A stretch of DNA of 64,000 nucleotides. Source: Apostichopus japonicus. Its lineage: Eukaryota > Echinodermata > Holothuroidea > Aspidochirotida > Stichopodidae. The DNA is taken from positions 868,001-932,000 of the forward strand of contig NC_092566.1 of NCBI RefSeq assembly GCF_037975245.1, read 5' to 3'. Shown here one piece after another: positions 61,801 to 64,000 of the stretch. Numbering within the stretch: position 1 is the first letter of the stretch; each line of letters starts with the position of its first letter. A program made the position numbers and the translations under genes. The notes under the pieces are model-generated. The model was not told the DNA's origin, did no database searches, and worked only from the letters and a program-made list of their open reading frames with translations.

Positions 61801-63877
61801 GTTTACAGAAAGGACACATGCATGGTAAAGCATACTCTGTGCTCGTTAAACATGCAAAGAATTTATTAACCCTGGTGTGACTGAAGAAACTGGTTATATT
61901 GTCAGGCACTTCATCCTTCTACAGTGAAATTTTCTGTGACCAAAATTTGCCAAATTCATCACATAACACTATCTTTAAGGATTCATTTGTTTTACCTTTC
62001 AGCACTATGGCTGGCCGAAGACTCCGTGAAACTATTACCGATGTGAGTTTGAAGTATACCTCTAGTTGATTCAACTTTCTTTTTCAGATTCTGTAATACC
62101 CTAGTACTTGGGAGTGATGACATTTTAAACTGTGGAATCCATTCAACATTTGAATTTAATTTCTTCATAATCTATTTTTATTAACAAGGAAACTTCAAAA
62201 GCTTGAAATCAGAGTAACTTGATAGAGGTTATGATGTTTTAGTTGATCTTGTTTTCTGCAGTACCTTGAGAACGATGGACTAAGTGGAGCTGCAGCAGAA
62301 ATAGTTGGCCTTTCTAATACATATTCAGACTATGTAGTCACAGAGGAAGAATACCAGGTAAGTTATCAAGGATGAAGAAGAGGGACCGGTAAGACCATCT
62401 GAAGGGGGATGGCACAGGACCTCTGATGACAGGCTGTGGGGAAAAACCTGAGTCAAGGAAGGTGCAGTGTGGTACAGGAAGGGTGGAGGGTTACCCAAAG
62501 GATATCAGATGAACTGTTGTTTAAAACAAACAGAAATGAAGGATGTTGTAGCATTTCAAAAGAGAGAGATCTGAAGAAAGGGGGAAAAAGGGAGGAGGGG
62601 AGGAAGGAGGATTTACAAAGCCAAACTGAAGCATCAGTTTACCTATTGTTTCCATACATGAGTGAACTCCAATTTGTGAGGGGTAGGGGCAAGATCCCCA
62701 TCATCGAGAACATTGGGGCAAACGGTTCCCCTCTCCCCTTTCAACCACCTGGTTGCATGCATCTAAATCTACTACGCATTGGTTGCCTCAACGGGAGAAA
62801 CTGACATGAACTGATACGTTTCAGTCAGACTAATTTGCATACTACTGTGGTGATATGTAAATGTTATCATCAGGGAGTGATATAGTCTAATACATACCAA
62901 TGTTTAGTATATTCTTTGACTGTCAAATCAATGGATATGTGAAATAGACTGCATGGACACCCACCCATTGGCTGTCTGTTATATTTATACCTACTAGTAT
63001 GCCCTCACCATCTTGGCCAATAGTAGTTTAAAGTGACACTGCTCAGGTGATAAAACTGTCAAAAAATAGATCAAAGTAACAGCAACAACAACAAGTTTCA
63101 AGCTTCTTCTCTTCCATATAACTATAAAGATAAGATAACAACCCTCAGAGCATTTTACTGCTCATTTAGACATGTGAGCTACAAAGATAAGATAACAACC
63201 CTCGGAGCATTTTACTGCTCATTGATACATGTGAGCTACAAAGATAAGATAACAACCCTCAGAGCATTTTACTGCTCATTTAGACATGTGAGCTACAAAG
63301 ATAAGATAACAACCCTCGGAGCATTTTACAGCTCATTGAGACATGTGAGCTACAAAGATAAGATAACAACCCTCAGAGCATTTTACTGCTCATTTAGACA
63401 TGTCAGCTACAAAGATAAGATAACAACCCTCGGAGCATTTTACAGCTCATTGAGACATGTCAGCTACAAAGATAAGATTACAACCCTCAGAGCATTTTAC
63501 TGCTCATTTAGACATGTGAATGTCTAACTAGACCCTTCTTCTATAGAAGATCAGATCCCCATGCTAGCAAAATGCTTTTGAAAAACTTCTAGCAATTTCT
63601 TGCATGCTAATATTTGGCCTCCATTTCTGATGACGAGCTTTAAGTCTCAATGTTAATTTTTACATCCTAGATAAGAGACTGCATATAGCTCCCTAGCTGT
63701 GTTGAAGTTTATTTGGGACTATGGCTAAGCAGTGAAACTGATTGTAAAACATCACATTTTCATGTAAATTTATTTTCACAGACTCAACGTTATGAAGCGG
63801 CTTCCACCATTTTTGGTCCTAACACACTACGAGCGTACCAGCAGCAATACACATACCTGTCTGAGAAGCTCATGGAG
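49756..63877 (+). CDS. ASAH2: Neutral ceramidase, 15 coding exons present, 3' end beyond the window
   Basis: The enzyme hydrolyses the N-acyl bond of ceramide to give sphingosine and a fatty acid, at the cell surface or extracellularly. Fifteen exons with GT/AG borders and consistent phases join to 539 codons without a stop. Residues 1-17 form a signal peptide (hydrophobic core, likely cut after ALG). The catalytic domain starts at once (VGVGIEDVTGPAADVNM). Key sites by family comparison: zinc ligands His115 in GTHTHSGPAGY, His224 in VHPVSMNN, Glu460 in VPAEFSTMAGRR and Tyr496 in GLSNTYSDY; nucleophile Ser275 in NQGDVSPN. There is no Ser/Thr-rich mucin stalk after the signal peptide, unlike the mammalian protein. 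NRS and NNT sequons suggest N-glycosylation. The family is about 700-780 residues long, so roughly the last 170-240 residues, including the C-terminal Ig-like domain, lie outside. The start is the only in-phase ATG giving a signal peptide. No promoter motif is clear upstream. Confidence 0.96.
51520..51757. repeat. G-rich tandem repeat (GGTGGGAAGGGGGA) in intron 1
   Basis: Variants of GGAGGTGGGAAGG(GG/AGTA) repeat through about 240 bases. The + strand is G-rich, with many runs of 3-5 G separated by short loops, so G-quadruplexes could form in DNA and in the pre-mRNA. Both strands have artefactual open frames. Confidence 0.85.
52003..52085 (-). repeat. Dispersed repeat family 'CCTGGGCACG', copy C (inverted)
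   Basis: Read on the minus strand it gives GAGCCTGGGCATGAAACACC, AAACAACTTGATCCACTTCC, AACCCCAGTCCCCTTATG and GTAACCGTGTAATCATAATGG, matching copy A and B block by block. Confidence 0.65.
52359..52511 (+). CDS. ASAH2: Neutral ceramidase coding exon 2
   Basis: Codons 41-91, phase 0 at both ends (TTTTTAAACAG| and GGG|GTAAGT). Contains the conserved MGYAHPGQTSRGIHTRLYSR block that follows the DVNM of exon 1, then a hydrophobic strand (VFVVVDFAMG). Confidence 0.96.
52976..53152 (+). CDS. ASAH2: Neutral ceramidase coding exon 3 (zinc motif)
   Basis: Codons 92-150, phase 0 at both ends. Carries the family signature GTHTHSGPAGYLQY; its first His (His115) is the expected zinc ligand. Confidence 0.97.
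53153..53997 (+). other. Ceramidase intron 3 with two small local repeats
   Basis: Contains four units of AATCCTTGCATC/T (53803-53850). A 51-base-spaced direct repeat (AGCTGAAGC(C/T)AGT at about 53900 and 53950) lies just upstream of exon 4. Confidence 0.75.
53998..54125 (+). CDS. ASAH2: Neutral ceramidase coding exon 4
   Basis: Codons 151-192 plus two bases of an Arg codon split over the intron. Contains SIRIAHEN and the conserved NINRSPYAYEANPANERAR. The NRS is a possible N-glycosylation sequon. Confidence 0.95.
54126..55005 (+). other. Ceramidase intron 4
   Basis: GT-AG intron with a diverged ~68-base direct duplication at about 54530-54650 (ACATACATCTC, CAGGGACAAAATGTA, TTAACT(T/C)GTGAG). 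Nothing else recognised. Confidence 0.7.
55006..55083 (+). CDS. ASAH2: Neutral ceramidase coding exon 5
   Basis: Completes Arg193 and encodes YTHDVDKVMTVLKILGEDM...GLI, matching the family's Y-xx-D-x-x-M-xVLK strand. It ends two bases into Ser219. Confidence 0.93.
55084..55783 (+). other. Ceramidase intron 5
   Basis: AT-rich GT-AG intron with a diverged two-copy duplication (TTCCTATTNNTAATGAATATT...CTCATA) at about 55098-55225. Confidence 0.7.
55784..55904 (+). CDS. ASAH2: Neutral ceramidase coding exon 6 (second zinc His)
   Basis: Completes Ser219 and encodes FFPVHPVSMNNTNRLLSSDN and KGYASYIIEMEKN. His224 of HPVSMNN is the expected second zinc ligand. It ends in phase 0 at CAG|GTAAGA. Confidence 0.97.
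55905..57540 (+). other. Ceramidase intron 6
   Basis: GT-AG intron of about 1.6 kb. A C-rich tract lies just inside the donor (55920-55965) and the foldback element occupies its 3' third. Confidence 0.8.
56822..57391. mobile_element. Foldback (long inverted repeat) element in ceramidase intron 6
   Basis: About 190-base arms in inverted orientation. From the left: GGAATAGTTCAGGTGTC, ATCTTATATGAAAGAG, AATAGTGAAGAAA, AGGAGATAT, GTGTAGAAA, GACTAGCTGTGA and CATATCCTCACATTCC. Read from the right, the same series appears as GGATTGGTTCAGGTGTC, ATCTTGTATGAAAGAG, AATAGTGAAGAAA, AGGAGATAT, GTGTAGAAA, GACTAACTGTGA and CACATCCTCACTTCC. The arms are separated by AT-rich DNA. This is the structure of a MITE or foldback transposon. 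I see no clear target duplication and no coding sequence. It carries one TGACGTCA (56982-56989). Confidence 0.75.
57541..57663 (+). CDS. ASAH2: Neutral ceramidase coding exon 7 (catalytic serine)
   Basis: Codons 260-300, phase 0 at both ends. FVAAFANTNQGDVSPN contains the catalytic Ser275 in the GDVSPN motif. Two Cys (CLDTGEDC) match the conserved cysteines downstream of it. Confidence 0.97.
57664..58252 (+). other. Ceramidase intron 7
   Basis: GT-AG intron (GTAAGT ... TCTTGCAG). No repeat or feature recognised. Confidence 0.75.
58253..58339 (+). CDS. ASAH2: Neutral ceramidase coding exon 8
   Basis: Codons 301-329, phase 0. VGPGKDMFESTKIIGERQ matches the family block GPGxDMFxSTxIIG. Confidence 0.96.
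58596..58700 (+). CDS. ASAH2: Neutral ceramidase coding exon 9
   Basis: Codons 330-364, phase 0. Encodes ELYNSA...VGFVHQHVDMTDFDVEL; HxxVDMTD is conserved in the family. The donor is the less common ACG|GTCAGT. Confidence 0.94.
58701..59337 (+). other. Ceramidase intron 9 with retroelement tail
   Basis: GT-AG intron. Positions 58735-58812 contain AAGCGCT...GGCGCTCTATAAAAATTATGTATTATTATTATT, the same kind of retroelement 3' end as at 17455-17570. Confidence 0.65.
59338..59419 (+). CDS. ASAH2: Neutral ceramidase coding exon 10
   Basis: Codons 365-391 plus one base of Ser392. KTCKGAFGYSFAAGATDGAG matches the family block with GYSFAAGTxDGxG. Confidence 0.95.
59420..61088 (+). other. Ceramidase intron 10
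   Basis: GT-AG intron of about 1.7 kb, more than half of which is the ~49-bp tandem array listed separately. Confidence 0.75.
59995..60900. repeat. ~49-bp tandem repeat (TTCACTCACTGAGCATTCAC ... TCAGCAATCACTTT) in intron 10
   Basis: About 18 units built from TTCACTCACTGAGCATTCAC, ATTCACTCAGCAATCACTTT and (C/A)ACTGAGTG. The motif CACTGAGTG is nearly self-complementary (CACT...AGTG). Variation increases toward both ends. Confidence 0.85.
61089..61204 (+). CDS. ASAH2: Neutral ceramidase coding exon 11
   Basis: Completes Ser392 and encodes codons 393-430, including CQAPKPVLLPIGE, which aligns with the family CxxPKPILLxTGE block. Confidence 0.94.
61557..61651 (+). CDS. ASAH2: Neutral ceramidase coding exon 12 (zinc Glu)
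   Basis: Codons 431-461 plus two bases of Ser462. Contains PWEWAPSIIDTQMLRLG and VVPAEFS. Glu460 is the expected zinc ligand; the usual PGEF reads PAEF here. Confidence 0.95.
62003..62042 (+). CDS. ASAH2: Neutral ceramidase coding exon 13
   Basis: A 40-base exon that completes Ser462 and encodes TMAGRRLRETITD, matching the family TTMxGRRLRE motif. Confidence 0.94.
62262..62357 (+). CDS. ASAH2: Neutral ceramidase coding exon 14 (zinc Tyr)
   Basis: Codons 476-507, phase 0. VGLSNTYSDYVVTEEEYQ matches the family GLxNxYxxYxTTxEEYQ motif; Tyr496 is the expected zinc-coordinating Tyr. Confidence 0.95.
62358..63781 (+). other. Ceramidase intron 14
   Basis: GT-AG intron of about 1.4 kb. The first 450 bases contain a spurious 122-codon frame. 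The 57-bp array occupies 63120-63523. Confidence 0.75.
63120..63523. repeat. 57-bp tandem repeat, 7 units, alternating types, in intron 14
   Basis: AAAGATAAG recurs at 63126, 63183, 63240, 63297, 63354, 63411 and 63468, exactly 57 bases apart. Units alternate between CTCAGAGC and CTCGGAGC, indicating a 114-bp higher-order unit. The array reads open (19-residue repeats) because 57 is divisible by 3, but it is intronic. Confidence 0.9.
63782..63877 (+). CDS. ASAH2: Neutral ceramidase coding exon 15
   Basis: Codons 508-539, phase 0. QRYEAASTIFGPNTLRAYQQ matches the family block that follows the EEYQ motif. The donor GAG|GTAAGT leads into an intron that leaves the window. Confidence 0.96.
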
Positions 63878-64000
63878 GTAAGTAGGGAGGTTTGAACAGG
63901 TTGGGGAGGTTTTGTCTTTATGTTTGATTTTCGTATGCTACTAATCCGCTGCCGTTCGTTGAGCTAATCTCCATGGTGAATTCTCTACTGATCCCAAGTT

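Noticed and set aside
62436-62804. 122-codon frame in ceramidase intron 14
   Set aside because: It lies between validated exons 14 and 15 that join in phase, and has no family match.

Overview
The window comes from an animal nuclear genome. It is AT-rich, densely repetitive and has introns in the one multi-exon gene. Two protein-coding genes can be supported, both on the + strand: a complete neurogenin-type proneural bHLH gene, and the 5' three-quarters of a neutral ceramidase (ASAH2) gene that runs off the right edge. The protein sequences and the repeat landscape (hAT-type non-autonomous transposons, a tRNA-headed SINE, LINE-like 3' tails, many minisatellites, long G/C homopolymers) suggest a marine invertebrate, most likely a deuterostome and possibly an echinoderm. 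No species can be named from the sequence alone.

Layout. 1-34.7 kb: no recognisable gene. It holds a CpG-rich island (about 13.88-14.40 kb), a tRNA-derived SINE (19.47-19.71 kb), a 39-bp minisatellite of about 19 units that is open on both strands (21.27-22.02 kb), a polypurine block (25.33-25.72 kb), a ~97-bp tandem array (27.16-27.50 kb), an AT microsatellite (29.72-29.87 kb) and a hAT-like element with a second hAT-like element nested inside it, both with perfect 8-bp target duplications (30.40-31.52 kb). 34.77-39.06 kb: the neurogenin locus. It has a predicted promoter with three inverted CCAAT boxes and a TATA box, an ATG-free 5'UTR exon, a ~2.5-kb 5'UTR intron with a paired E-box and Su(H) site, a single coding exon (287 codons) and a poly(A) signal. 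39.1-49.7 kb: intergenic, dominated by tandem repeats (~105-bp, 8-bp and 28-bp units). 49.76 kb to the end: neutral ceramidase, with 15 coding exons (539 codons) whose reading phases all join correctly. Its introns carry a G-rich block, a ~570-bp foldback element, a ~49-bp array and a 57-bp array.

The two genes are not functionally linked in any obvious way. Neurogenin is a nuclear neural-fate transcription factor, and neutral ceramidase is a secreted or luminal enzyme that hydrolyses ceramide to sphingosine. I found no convincing new gene system. The most informative non-genic observations are the nested hAT insertion, the intronic foldback element, the neurogenin promoter/5'UTR architecture, the roughly tenfold excess of the TGACGTCA palindrome, and the absence of long G/C homopolymers from the ceramidase gene body.
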